DNA of 64,000 nt from Oopsacas minuta (Eukaryota > Porifera > Hexactinellida > Lyssacinosida > Leucopsacidae), in the NCBI GenBank assembly GCA_024704765.1, contig JAKMXF010000326.1:186001-250000 (forward strand). The letters are read 5' to 3'. The notes under the pieces are model-generated. The model ran no database searches, was not told where the DNA came from, and saw nothing but the letters and a program-made list of their open reading frames with translations. Shown piece by piece: positions 1 to 11,694 of this stretch. The first letter of the stretch is position 1. Each line of letters begins with the position of its first letter. The position numbers were made by a program, and so were the translations under genes.

Positions 1-1316
1 AAATGCGTATTGATTATCATTTCATAGAAAAGTAGAATAAATTATAAGTTAAGTGTCCTCTCTACCTCACTAAATATTTTTCTTAGAATTGTTCGAATTC
101 TTAGAATTATTCTAAGAATTGAGTCATATTCTAAGAATTTGACTTAAGAATTTTAGTTAATAAGGCCCCTGGACTATAATGATTAAAGAACTGGGCAACA
201 AACTGAACGTATAATTGAAAAATGTGGTGGAATATTTACATACAGTAAACTCCCGAAATAACCAATTCGGATATAGCGAAACTCCCATTAAATTGATTGT
301 CTCATTAACCACTATATTATGAGATTTGGCTAATTTTTAGCCGTGCGAACTCACGCTGCGCTACTTCGTGTTTTGTTGAGGCCGGCACTTCGTGCCTCGA
401 ATTAATTTAAATAGGAACAACAGTAATTTACATATGATTAAGATGAAAGTGCGAAATTCAGATCAGCATTATCGATTACCCCAGCATAACCTTTGAAACC
501 AAGTTTCTAAGAATATATAGAAATTAGTTTACTTTACCACCTAAACAACAAAAATATTCATAATATGTTGCTGATAGTATTATATTTGGAATCAGTATGC
601 TAGATTACACCATATTAGCCATTGAAAGCTCGTTTCAAGGACTAATTAGAAAGTTGTTTACTATATAGAAAAGAACAACAACAAATGTTCACGATAGGTT
701 ATTGCACCAGTTGCAAGATTTAGAATTATCGTACTCATTACCCCATAAAGCCATAATATTCGTTGAAACGAATTCTCTAGCCCTATTTTGAAACATCTTC
801 GAAAGGTATGAAAATATGATTAATGTTATGGCCACGAATATTCATCACATCTTGTTCATAATATCATATCCGGAATCAGCATAACCGATTATCCCAATGT
901 AATTCTTTTCAAAAACAATCGGCAAAAAAGAGAATGGTCACTATATCTATAGGTTCAAAAGTGGGTTCAACCAACAGCCCAGATAGTTTTATATTACTTT
1001 GAATCACAAAATACCTTTAAAAATATTAAAAACATAAGTGGCACAGATTAACGATGTTGGTATTTTTTAACATCCTGAATTTAAATGAACCAAAGTGGCA
1101 ATCACAGTGATTAAAGCATTTAGTTTTCGTAGCATTCCGAAAACCTAACTCAATTTCAAGAATCTAATAATTCAATTCTAACTAGTACTTAAGGTGAAGC
1201 CCGCGAAATGTAGACCGAATAGCGATAGTCTAGTCTAATATATAATGATATCCGAATATTAATTTTCCATCAAAAATTAAAAAAATAACAGTTAACTTCA
1301 TATAAATTCAAACTTA
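1..1316. other. AT-rich non-coding flank downstream of ENTR1-like gene
   Basis: No convincing reading frame on either strand. Positions 80-149 hold four copies or near-copies of the palindrome TTCTAAGAATT, in both orientations. A small GC-rich island at about 340-400 has short hairpins built on CTTCGTG and GCTGCGC, resembling the subterminal GC hairpins seen inside the hAT element at 17.2 kb. That resemblance is an impression, not an alignment. Otherwise nothing recognised. Confidence 0.4.
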
Positions 1317-2192
1317 CTAGTCAGAAAAAAGCTGTGAATCAATGGGTTCATAAACTTGATGCAAAGATTCAAGTAAGTCTGCAACTTGTTTCAGATTACT
1401 GACGCCAACAAGCATTTGATTTAACAAATGTTCAGCTTCTATACCAGATATTCGAATTTTGGCACTAATGGCCTGGGTTTGTTCCTGATAAAATTCACGA
1501 AGAGAATGTTTGTTTTGACGCTTAAATCTGCTAAATTCTGAATTAAGTTTCTCAAATCGATTTTCAGCAAGAATCGCACGTTTATTTGCTTTAGCGAGGT
1601 GATCCTCTACATTGTGTATAACTTGTTCTAATGCCTTAGTTTCTTGAGAGTCTTTTAATTGCAATTCTTGGAGTTTCACGGATAAAGATAAATTTTTTCC
1701 CTCTAAATCTTGAATTTGACGTTTAAGTGAAAAATTTTCAATTTTCAAATCAGAATCCTCAGAATTAGGTTTCAAAATTCCATCTGATGAATTGAAAACA
1801 TTATTTTGAGTATTCTGAAATATATCGGAATAATCAACATTTGTTGATGCTAAGGGTAAAGCAGCTAGAGTTTTCGGTACGGAATATTGAGGTTGGATAA
1901 ACTTCTTATAAGAAAATGGATTATCTACGGAGTTAAATGTAGATTCAGGAGTAGCAAAATTATTGGCAGCTTCAGTAGTAGAAATTGATTTAAGCCTAGA
2001 AATATCTTTAGAGGATGCTTCTGATTCAGGCAAATGATCAAATTCTTTCTGATATAAATTAGGATCAGCTTTTTTACAAACAAATGATTGAAATGAAAAG
2101 GGATTATCTGAAGAAATTTGGTCTTCCAGGGTATCCGTGGTTATATTCGAGCCTTCCCTAATTATTTCATCAAGAACACTATCCATAGACAT
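1317..2192 (-). CDS. ENTR1: ENTR1-like endosome-associated trafficking regulator (SDCCAG3 family)
   Basis: Uninterrupted 291-codon frame, apparently one exon, ending in TAG. The acidic, Ser/Asn-rich N-terminal half contains the motif NPFSFQSFV at residues 30-38 and a second version, NPFSYKKFI, at 91-99. Residues about 147-225 form a coiled coil, and residues 240-285 are a hydrophobic C-terminal segment. This order, the NPFSF motif and the coiled-coil phrase resembling 'VEQNLELMTKRAVKAEN' of the vertebrate protein identify the ENTR1 family. Known members work in endosome-to-surface recycling, bind the retromer accessory machinery and PTPN13, and act at the centrosome and midbody. At 291 residues this one is shorter than vertebrate forms. 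The start is the first ATG in frame, with a second ATG two codons later. An upstream non-coding exon cannot be excluded. It is one of only two convincing host genes here. Confidence 0.75.
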   Translation of the reverse strand: MSMDSVLDEIIREGSNITTDTLEDQISSDNPFSFQSFVCKKADPNLYQKEFDHLPESEASSKDISRLKSISTTEAANNFATPESTFNSVDNPFSYKKFIQPQYSVPKTLAALPLASTNVDYSDIFQNTQNNVFNSSDGILKPNSEDSDLKIENFSLKRQIQDLEGKNLSLSVKLQELQLKDSQETKALEQVIHNVEDHLAKANKRAILAENRFEKLNSEFSRFKRQNKHSLREFYQEQTQAISAKIRISGIEAEHLLNQMLVGVSNLKQVADLLESLHQVYEPIDSQLFSD

Positions 2193-2481
2193 AAATAGCA
2201 GAATTAGTCGAAAATATAGAGTCCTGAAGAACAGACAAAATTGAAGTTAGAAAATGTAGGCTTACAAGGTACGAACGTAATTGGGCTAACGGCAGTGTTT
2301 CCCCCGAAGCGCGTTGAGCACATTCCACATTGAATGAGGCGCTTAGAATATCTAGCTGCGTTAAACTGAAAAGTATATGCTCAGGGTTTAGTGCATATTT
2401 AAGCGACAGACACGCCACACAATCCCCAAATGAGCGCTTTCCAAAAATACTGTTGAAACGCTGGCTACAGACATAGGGGTA

Positions 2482-2918
2482 ATGCACCTATCATGATTGT
2501 CCCCACTATAGGCGGAACTAGGGCAATTTTGAGTGGGCACGTGCCCACTCAGATTTGACTACACCATCATACCAGAAGTTAAGGGCGGGTGGACATGAAG
2601 TCACCTACGCCCAGCGTAATGGTCCCTTCGTCCCCCGGTTCGGGCCTATATGGGTCAAAAAGGTAATGATTTGACACGAGGATTTTTCAAATTTCCAAAT
2701 CCTGGAGCATTTCAAATGTAAATGCCCATGACCTATGTAGGTCATCCTTGTGGCTAACTACGGACAAGTGAACGGTACACTTGTAATCCTATAAGTCAAG
2801 ATGTCAAATGCCCTCACAGACCCACACCTGGGGAAATCTTATCAATTCCTCCATACGTCCCCACTTATTGCAGGGGTTGGGGGAGCTGGGGACAACCATA
2901 TCATATTGATAGGTGCAT
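2482..2918. mobile_element. Non-autonomous inverted-repeat element (MITE-like), unclassified
   Basis: The ends are inverted copies: ATGCACCTATCA at the left, and its complement TGATAGGTGCAT at the right. Both are followed inward by a GTCCCC / GGGGAC block. The interior, about 410 bp, is more GC-rich than the flanks and has no reading frame of note. No clean target-site duplication is visible, so the superfamily is unknown. It lies just upstream of the ENTR1-like start codon and could affect that gene's promoter. Confidence 0.5.
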
Positions 2919-5421
2919 GAAACCTGTGGTTTGAAACAATTTTTGAATGGTAAATGTAAACAATTCATATATTAAAAAGTACATTGTGCATGAGCTTCCC
3001 GTACTCTGTTCATAACTCAGCGCATGCAGATAATTTTGTATATTAAAATTACTAGAAAATTGATTTTTGTTTAGCAATAAACTACTTGCGTTATTTTACA
3101 ATTAATCAAGAAGATGAAATTCACACCGTTTGCCATTTCAATGATCGATCTATTGAAATTCACTTGAGGAGCGTAGTCCAATACAGTTAGGATCTTCGGC
3201 AAAAAAGATTTCAATAGAATTATCTGAACATGATTGTTACAACAGGTGGCGATGCGTCGAAAGCATATACTCGTAAAATGTATTCTGTCTTCAATTCTCA
3301 GGGTATACCAAAGGAAAATTGCATATAATTATCTGTGGATCAGTAAACTTTGGAATTCACAACTCTATTGCATCAAGAGTACTAGCAAAAAATGGTTTAT
3401 ATATTGTGATGTGCGCATGTCATTACTACATAATACAGCCTCAAGCTCTGCATTGAAATATGCTTGTACTGTAATCTTTGACATTTCTTCTGGTATTTAT
3501 AAAAATATTTATCAAAGTAAAAGAGAAAGACAAAATTAGGTGAACATTGTGTGAGTTCAATCTACGTAGAAAGAAGGGATAAATGCTATCTCGATAAGAT
3601 AAATAAGTTAGAGAAAGTAGTTCAACGTTTGCTGAAAATTATTATTGTTCTATATTCAAATTTTCGTAGAAACTATCCATGAAGAGAGGATCATGAAAAC
3701 CAAGAATAATTTTATCAACCCCATGGCTGAAATATATTTGCTCGTTTTCTAAGGTGCTACATTTCCACTCTTTACAAAATTGAATTTAATGTTTCAAAGA
3801 GCCGACCCTATAGTATTTTATTGCATCACCAGTTCAGTTCATTTCTTCACAATCTGCTCAGCTGTTACATTTCCTGTTCATATGTAGCCAGAAAATTATA
3901 TAAAGCACAAGGAGTATGAAATTGCAGAAATACAATATACAAATTATTGCTAACATTTACATTGGTTTGTTAACAAGATCTAAATGGAATACCATGAATC
4001 ATAGTGGCTTTGAGAAAAACTAGATATTTTCATTAATGAATTAAGTTCATTGTATGTATCTGCTAGGCAATACGCTATCTATCGTCTTCCTTTCGAAGAT
4101 GAAGTAATCAAATACATATGATTCAAAAAAAGATTGGGAGCTTGTTGTGCATAAGTTAACTAGTTTCTCATAATACCTAGATCTTCAAACTTTTAGCGAT
4201 ATACAATCCCAAGAAAAATTAGATTCAGTTTTTAGATTACCAAACGATGCCTAGTGATGCTATATCCGATGGTGTTAGCACTGAAGCTATCCTTTGTGGG
4301 AAATTGTTATGAAGAAGATTATACTAACAATTGGATATTTTGTGGGCTTTTTTGAGTTCATTAAGAGATAACTTAATGAATTAATTGCGGTTTTCTTTCT
4401 TGAATAAGCACAGTGGGCATTTGGGCCGAAATAGTCATAATTATATTATTCTAGACCTATTATTCAATTACCTTATTGAATTCAGTATCTTCAACCTAGA
4501 AATACCTAATTTGATCTCCTGAATAAACAAGTGTATTGGTTTTTCTGTTGATGAAAGCTAGCATATTTCTGGTGATCAGAATTTCGGTTCTGCTGTTTAT
4601 CAAAGTTGTTGAAGTTTCATTGTTGTATTTTAGCACTTGTAACTTAGAAAGATGAAATTATTGACCTAATATTTGCTATGATTAATCTCTTTTAGTTTCT
4701 TTCAACTGATTCTAGAGACCAAACATTTGTCTTGAAAGTGTTAAAAATGGATTATTTACACCAAACAAAATGAGATATTTCTCTCCCTTCCTGCCCGAGA
4801 TGCCATGTATCGATTGAAATTGATAGTTTGTGAATAAGCACATCTTATCATAACGTATTTGATGTACTGCACTAACTAGGGTGGAATTAGACACTGGAAA
4901 CTAGAACCCCCCAAATTTCCCCCTTGTTTCAAAAACTTTGATAAACTTAATGGGTTGCCTTTATTTACAAATTATATCACCATAAATATAATGTCTACCA
5001 TTATATCACAAATACGCCAAAACGTGTAAAATACTGCTAATACATAAAGTTTGATGTTCCAATCGATTTCATACTATCTAGTTGTTACAAATGTAATATT
5101 TGGCGTATGGCTATTATATGCATGCCTATTTCCGCTTAAAACACCCATTTATGCACATTGTGAATGAGAGCAAAACTAGTACAAGAAATCTGTTTACCAA
5201 CGATGGGACTCTTTCTAGTTTACTTGCCATTAAATTGGCCAAACCTGAGCCATCTTATAAGTTTGAGTCAAGTGGACTTGATAATACGACCACAGAAAGT
5301 TACAAAAGAATATAACGAGGAAGACTAGCTAGTATTCTCTTTTAGTATTAGTCTTGAATCAGTGAATGTATAATTTACCCCACATGCATTGATGCATAAT
5401 AGATAGTTTATAATGTTAAAT
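2919..5421. other. Non-coding AT-rich stretch
   Basis: Only short accidental frames (for example 3234-3539 plus) with no recognisable protein features and AT-biased composition like the surroundings. No repeats with clear ends and no RNA genes were seen. Confidence 0.4.
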
Positions 5422-6018
5422 AAGCCTGATTGCGAACTACGTAATATATGACTGGAAACTAAAATAATTTTCTGGACCAGGGATAAATTAGAATTGAATC
5501 GTAGTTGATTCGAAGTCAATAACTCGTGATATTAGAAAGTATCCTGAGCTATAATCAAGTTTATGATATGATGAATCACGCATTCCACAAATAGAAAATA
5601 TTTTCAGGTTGACAAGACGTCATAAGATCGCCTAATAAGCTGATAAGTTGGAAAAATGATATCGCTATAAAACGGATATTTTGATCATGTTCTCAAGATA
5701 AAAGTCTGTATAAATATAATTCGAATATTAAATAATATAACTTTGAATTCAAAGATCAATAATTTGCGTATTATAGCGTTAGCATTTTCCAACATATCAA
5801 CCTATTAGATCACATGGCGTCATTTCGACCTGAAAATATTTTCTTCATGTGGAATATGCAGTTCATCACATCACATTTGTGAAACTTAATGGTAGCTTCA
5901 GAATAATGCTAATATTATGAATTATTGACTTCGAATCAAATTTACTGCATTTCGTATATATCCCTGGTCCAGAAAATAATTGTGGTTTCCAGTCCTTATA
6001 TCACGTGGTTCACGGCTT
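5422..6018. mobile_element. Foldback element with long imperfect inverted repeats
   Basis: Two arms of roughly 250-270 bp face each other across a short centre near 5720. Matching landmarks include GACTGGAAAC and CTGGACCAGGGA on the left, against TCCCTGGTCCAG and GGTTTCCAGTC on the right. The outer ends read AAGCCTGATTGCGAAC and GTTCACGGCTT. Arm identity is clearly below 100%, so the copy is old. There is no internal coding capacity; a 64-codon frame at 5325-5519 is a by-product. This layout is typical of foldback MITEs. The superfamily cannot be told because no target duplication was identified. Confidence 0.6.
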
Positions 6019-7057
6019 GATTTTTAGTATTTCTGCAAATTCTTTACCAAAAATAGATATGTGGCAAAGAATTATTGGCTGGAAGCTAAATCTAACCCTT
6101 ACATGTTGCTAAAAGGTTACAAACGTATATTTATAAGTACTTAACGCGTACTTTAGCGCCCTCACCTTTTCTACGCGCTGGAAACTTTTACAACTAAACT
6201 CGATATTTTCTTTGCCAACAACCAATTGAGGATTTTTTATCACGCTTTTCTTTTATGCATATCCACGTGCTTCCATCAATTAGATCCATACAATTGACCT
6301 ACAAACTGGAATTCACACTCAATTATATGATATTATCCGTGAAGGAAACCCAATCCGAGCACATTTTTCAGATTTGGTAACCTCTACGAATAATATCAAA
6401 TAGTTAGAAAGCGTGAATACACATTTAATGATTTTATACACAATAAATTACCAAAATTAACTTTCAAAATGGAAAAACAGACATCAATGAATAACAATAT
6501 AAAATATGTATTATTATACTTGTTATTATTACTCAAAGACCAAATAGATTTATTTTTAAGTTTTTGATTTCTATTTCTTTGAAAATCAAGGCTATTTTCT
6601 AAAAATTGGAGATCTATTTGGTGGAATCCAATTATCACCTATACCGTGACTTTAATCAAGACGAATCTGTAATTGATTTCCAGGCTTCTGAGGTCACCTT
6701 TTGTACCACCCAAGAACAAGAAGGTCTACCTCGGTCAACTGAAGTCAGGTATCCGATAAGATCTCCTTTTGTCTCTCCTTCCAATAGTTCACGTTCGATC
6801 AGACCGAAAATCCTCCACAATCCCCATCTCTTGATTCTCCTTCTGCATGCTCCGATTTATCTCCAGAGCAGTCTAGATCGGAGCTTCCACTTGCATTCTC
6901 CTCGCAGGAGTTATGTCCACAGCTAAGTACATTATGTGATACTTCACAGGGATTGGACTTCCCAATTCTGCGTAATTTGTTGTTCTTTGCACTATAAATA
7001 CAATAATGATCCACTTCCAACGAAGAAGTTAGCAACCAAATCGAAGAAAAATATATA
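6019..7057. other. Mostly non-coding; Ser/Pro-rich coding-like remnant near 6800-7000
   Basis: Most of the stretch is AT-rich and featureless. Around 6800-7000 (plus strand) the base composition rises in GC, and one frame reads a Ser/Pro/Gln-rich linker-like peptide ending at a stop just past 7000. Overlapping frames on both strands are also open there, which lowers the value of openness as evidence. It directly precedes the MITE at 7058 and may be the decayed linker of a transposon protein. I do not recognise it. Confidence 0.25.
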
Positions 7058-7235
7058 TTACAACCTGCACCGACAGCTTTGTTTATTAAATTCATTTTGT
7101 TTAAAAAGTGGCACTATTGATTGGAGGCACTATGAAAGGTCAGGTTTAATCCCAATGTACATAGTGCCCCACATTAATAGTGCCACATTTTAAATAAATT
7201 GAATTAATAGACTAAGTTGTCGGCACAGGTTGTAA
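7058..7235. mobile_element. Short palindromic MITE sharing ends with the copy A element
   Basis: The left end TTACAACCTGCACCGACAG and the right end CGGCACAGGTTGTAA are inverted copies. The palindrome continues inward for about 75 bp on each side, through TAAATTCATTTTG and AGTGGCACTATTGATTGG. The same terminal and subterminal phrases, GTGCCGACAG and GATTGGAGGCACTAT, recur at 27193-27285 beside the copy A coding region. This is therefore most likely a non-autonomous derivative of that element family. No protein is encoded. Confidence 0.65.
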
Positions 7236-7567
7236 TTAAACTATTTCCCGAGCGGAGCGAGGATTTCCAATACATCAAACAATATATTTACAAATTACTT
7301 AGATTATCCAGCCCATAAAATGTTCAATTTGTTTGCGATACTTATCAGTTGTCTAAAAATATTAACAGAAGGGAATACTGGAAGATTCATCGGTACAAAT
7401 TCAAGAGTGTCAAATTCGGAATCAGCGTATTGAATTAACCCCCCTTTGCTGTTTAGTACAATCTTCTACGATTATTCAAAGGTTATATAATCGGGCATAT
7501 ACATGTCTTTCAAATTATCCATGGTTAGTTTGAAAAATATATTCATAAATATAATAGAAATAATTAA
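7236..7567. other. Spacer, nothing recognised
   Basis: AT-rich sequence between two MITEs with no coding or repeat signal that I can support. Confidence 0.4.
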
Positions 7568-7896
7568 GGGGCACATGCATTAGTCCAAATTCGTATGAGT
7601 TTATTAGTCAAAATTTCAGATGTTTGCGTTAGTCCTAATATGAAACGGTTTTAGGCCAAATTTTTGGTGATCGAATAAATGAATTCACGGGGAAAATTCG
7701 TCGCAAGGAAATATTGTCATTTACTTTTGTTATTTTGGATCAAAATACTCTCAACAACTCACCGCCTGCTCCAGATCCAACTCACGCATATATCACCAAA
7801 AATTTGGACTAATGCCGAATTTGATATTTGGACTAACGCAAACATCTGAAATGTGGACTAATGCATAAATACGAATTTGACTAACGATGCACCCCC
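7568..7896. mobile_element. MITE with internal TTAGTCCAAAT repeats
   Basis: Left GGGGCACATGCATTAGTCC and right GACTAACGATGCACCCC form imperfect inverted termini. The phrase TTAGTCCAAAT or its complement ATTTGGACTAA recurs several times through both halves, so the arms are built from a short repeated motif interleaved with GCAAACATCTGAAAT. There is no coding capacity. No target duplication is obvious, so the superfamily is unassigned. Confidence 0.6.
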
Positions 7897-10800
7897 AAAA
7901 TTCAAGCTACCGTTAAATTTAGATTTTCAGTGAATCCATATTATATACAACACTAGGAGTACCTATTGTTGAACAATAAACATTTAACATCTTGAACAAT
8001 AGGATTATTACCGATGAGATAGTGCTATGTAATGAATATTTTTCATTTACTTTCAGCAAAAAAACTACAACCAAAAAAATTCTAGAAGAATAAGAAGGTG
8101 CATAAGTTTTTCTCTTTCGAAGTGTGTGAAAAGTTTGGCACGTTTCCTTTCGTAATTTTTTCCTAGAGGCCAGACAACAGTTTGACCAGTGTGAAGTAGT
8201 GGAACTTGATGTCCAATTGATTAGCAAGGGGAGGAGCACACCCGGCGAATATCTTCATTATTTATCACACCATATATCACCTTAATTCTATCCAGTTTTG
8301 GCTGCAGGGCTTTTATGGAGAAAATTAAAAAAAGTAATATAAGCACCCATTTCAGTACTGGCCCACTATACTACAGTATAGTCGGCACAATGAAAAATGC
8401 TCACTTCAATAGTTTTAACTTGTTATTTTCCGAAAGTATAGCGTTGGTGAATTACAATAATGTCATCAGAATTGAAAACATGTGTGATAACTTAGCACTT
8501 TATGTTTTGAACCTTAATGCAGTGGCATCATGTGGCTTTCAAGTCTGGTTTGCACAAATCAACTGGTGGGCAACAAGTTCTAGATGAGAGTCAATGGAGC
8601 AATAAGCAATCAGTAAGGTCCAGAAGCAAAACGCACCGCAAAAGAAGACGTTGGGTTTGTAATTGGCCCAGAAAGTTGAAATTTTTCGGATCCCTTGGAG
8701 TAATTGTGCCCTGGGGCCTCGGAGCATATTTATGGGGCCCCAGTCGCACATGCTATGACAACACTGATTACAGGTAAGGGGGAAGAGCAATTTCGGGCCA
8801 TTAGTGAACACTGGACCAAAGCTATAATATTAAAGTACTATAGGGCCCGAGAAACGCCCCCTCCACCGCATATTAAATTTCCAATACTGACTCAAGATGA
8901 TTAGTCAACCTCTTTTTGCTGGTCGTTTTCATGAACTATCTGGATTTTATGGAAATCCGTACATGTATTTAGATAATGCTATCGTAAGTTCTTTGGTATT
9001 ATATTCAAATTAATGCTGTACACTAGAACTCAGATATGAAGTACTCGGCTTATGTTAAAGCATAATTTCGGTTAGTACGTACTTTTCTCACTAACGGATT
9101 TCGATTTTGTACTATTTTTGTTTCTCCGATGGGTACATATTAACCTAGTTCTATTTTGGAGATTCAAAACCATATATAGCCCCCCGTTTATTCGGTCCTA
9201 GACTCCAGAGCATTTATCAAATATTATTGCTTAAATCTTGTAGATATCCTGATAAAAAACATTTATTATAATCAAATATACACAAACACCACTGTGTGAT
9301 AAAATACAATGTCAGGATAAGTTGGAATTCCTAATAATTTACTTATATGAAAGTTTAGATTTCAATATCTCTATGAATAGATACTTCAACATATGATGAA
9401 TAACCAGAATAGTAACTGTAATTGTGAAATCTCATTTAGAGTAAAACTAATGATTCCTTGAATGTCAATTATTAATCCATATTTTTTGAATTGTATAACA
9501 AATTAATGCCAAAATTGTTTAGATTTGTAACAACCTTCAGAATATTTTTAGTTATTTGCTGTAAAATATTCAATATATACAAAAATATGTTCGATTTGAA
9601 ATTTCTAAGGAAAAAGAATAAATACCATCTCCACCATAATGGCCTAACCTTGAGGGTTGTAGGCATATTAGCCCTCTATAGGTTGGTTGCTACCCCTTAG
9701 AGTGAAAGTAATTTGTGAGTCTCGTAGTAGACCGTAGTTAAATTGAGTGGAAACGAAATTCGAAAAGATCCAATGAGTGTATTTGTTTCTTAGAATGTTT
9801 TATGAGTAGTAGAATAGAATTTTAGTCTGAAATTATATATTTCTTCCCCTCATTCCCTTTTCCAAACATGCCCACTCTAAATGATAAATAGAGGTTAATT
9901 ATTGAGTATTGGTACAAGTGTTAGTATTGCTATATAAATAACATTACCCCTTGCCATTATTGAGATTTTTACTCCTCATTTCTTCATCTGTATCTGTATG
10001 TTTCTTCTTCATCGCTCTGCGACTATAATTACACGTAGCAATGCCTTTGAAGTAAGTACTTGTGATATATATAAATCAGGATCATCTCATGATAATTTAA
10101 TGTGACTAAGATAAAAGTATCAAATATGTGATTCGAATAAAAATGACATTATACGGATAAGTATTGTTTACTAACTATGGACTGAGAAAGGAATGTACAT
10201 ACAATTCCGTTAGTAGTAGTAGCAAGACAACAAGTAAATTATTTAATTTTTAAAATAAAATATTTCAAAACTTAATGAAGATTTAATGCGGAGCGGTGCG
10301 GTTTAAACAATGTTCACTTCGGACCGGGCTCGGGCCCACCACGCAGAGGCCTGTTATGTATACAAAGATAAGAGAGTCTGTCTAACTTTTCTTTGTAGTT
10401 CACGAGTATATCTATTTTTTATTTTTAATGCATTGATAAGAGTATTTCATCATATGCAATTTATCTCAACGGCTACAATTTCAACATTCTTTCACATTAC
10501 AATTATACGTAATTCGTATTTTGCACTATTTTGCCTCCCTATTACTTACATATAAGTAGAGGAATTATTTATACTACAGTATCAACATTATGCAGTATGG
10601 AAACTAACTATTTAGATAATTACTACTAATTACAATCAATCCCTAATACATTGTCTCGAACATTTAGCTACGTCCTGGTTCTTCTTCAATCTTCTCTATT
10701 ACTCAACTATATTTCATCTACAACCTAAATTCATTTATGACCGTATTAAACTAAAAGTATGCTTCTCAAAAAGATTCAGTCAAAGAGGAAATTATTCAAT

Positions 10801-11252
10801 TTGACACTCTACCGCACAAGTAGACTATTTCGTAGAACACAAATAATTAAAAGATCAAGAAGTATAATGAAATTGGTAAATAAGTTCATTTTATTGGAAT
10901 CTGATCCATCAACTCATCATTATTCTACTTGTAATGAAGCCATGACCATCAATCTTTGGACTTACGCCATACCTTCTAATACTGATCGTACACAATTTAT
11001 AGGAAAATTGTCAAAGCAGATAATTGATTTATGCAGTAACATATTTCTAAGAATTACTCAACAATTGATATTTGGTTTTTCAAATATACAACACTTGATT
11101 ATACTGGCTCTATATTGTTCATTGGCATCTCAAATAGATTGAATTGGTGATTGCAATTTGTATTCAGACGATAATATTTGAAAAATTCTGTAACAGTGTG
11201 AAATAGATCTAGAGTATTAAAACGCAATTATACTGTATGTATGTATGTATGT
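7897..11252. other. Long non-coding stretch with small GC-rich islands
   Basis: Several short frames overlap on both strands (8315-8904, 9472-9700, 10310-10555, 10759-11142), but none shows a recognisable motif, conserved-looking composition or splice context. GC-rich patches at 8650-8790 and 10290-10360 (GCGGAGCGGTGCGG) look like ends of decayed DNA transposons, though no matching partner ends were found. A (TGTA)n run sits at 11233-11252. Confidence 0.4.
11233..11252. repeat. (TGTA)n microsatellite
   Basis: About five tetranucleotide units directly left of the degraded MITE at 11254. Confidence 0.85.
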
Positions 11253-11253
11253 A

Positions 11254-11352
11254 AAGTAGACTCTCATTAATATGTACACCAAGGGACTGACATAATTCGT
11301 ACTTCTTATCCGGAGTTACACCTTAACCATGCTCGTATTAACGAGACTACTT
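11254..11352. mobile_element. Degraded pogo-like MITE
   Basis: The left end AAGTAGACTCTCATTAATATG and the right end, whose complement begins AAGTAGTCTCGTTAATACG, are imperfect inverted repeats around about 60 bp of AT-rich filler. The phrase CTCGTTAATACG is shared with the better-preserved element at 26888-27054, and the ends abut TA. This is an old relative of that family. Confidence 0.5.
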
Positions 11353-11694
11353 GTATGTAAGCCCATTCAATGCAATTATAATGGACCATGAATAATCAAA
11401 TCTTAAATTTTCTGCTATTTCGATCCCAATAATAATAATCACTGTGATCGGGAGGTGTATATCTTAGAGTATTCATGCGGCCAAGATGTCTTAAGTACCC
11501 TAAGGTATCTATAGATACCATTACAACTGGTGCATAAAGCGACAGTAGAAAAATGTATATTATACTTACTAGTATGAATAATATTGATATTAAACACTCA
11601 GGATCTAATTAAATATTGTTTCTGGATAGATTATGTAGAAATATACGAATTGCATTATGTAAAAGTCTTAGTAACACATTTGTGCGGGCCCTAT
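11353..11694. other. Spacer, nothing recognised
   Basis: No coding, repeat or structural signal between the MITE and the Helitron remnant. Confidence 0.4.

Noticed and set aside
5325-5519. 64-codon minus-strand frame
   Set aside because: It overlaps the foldback element arm; there are no motifs and the inverted arm has no equivalent open frame.
8315-8904. Four overlapping frames on both strands
   Set aside because: Openness on both strands at once with no family resemblance points to chance in slightly GC-richer DNA.
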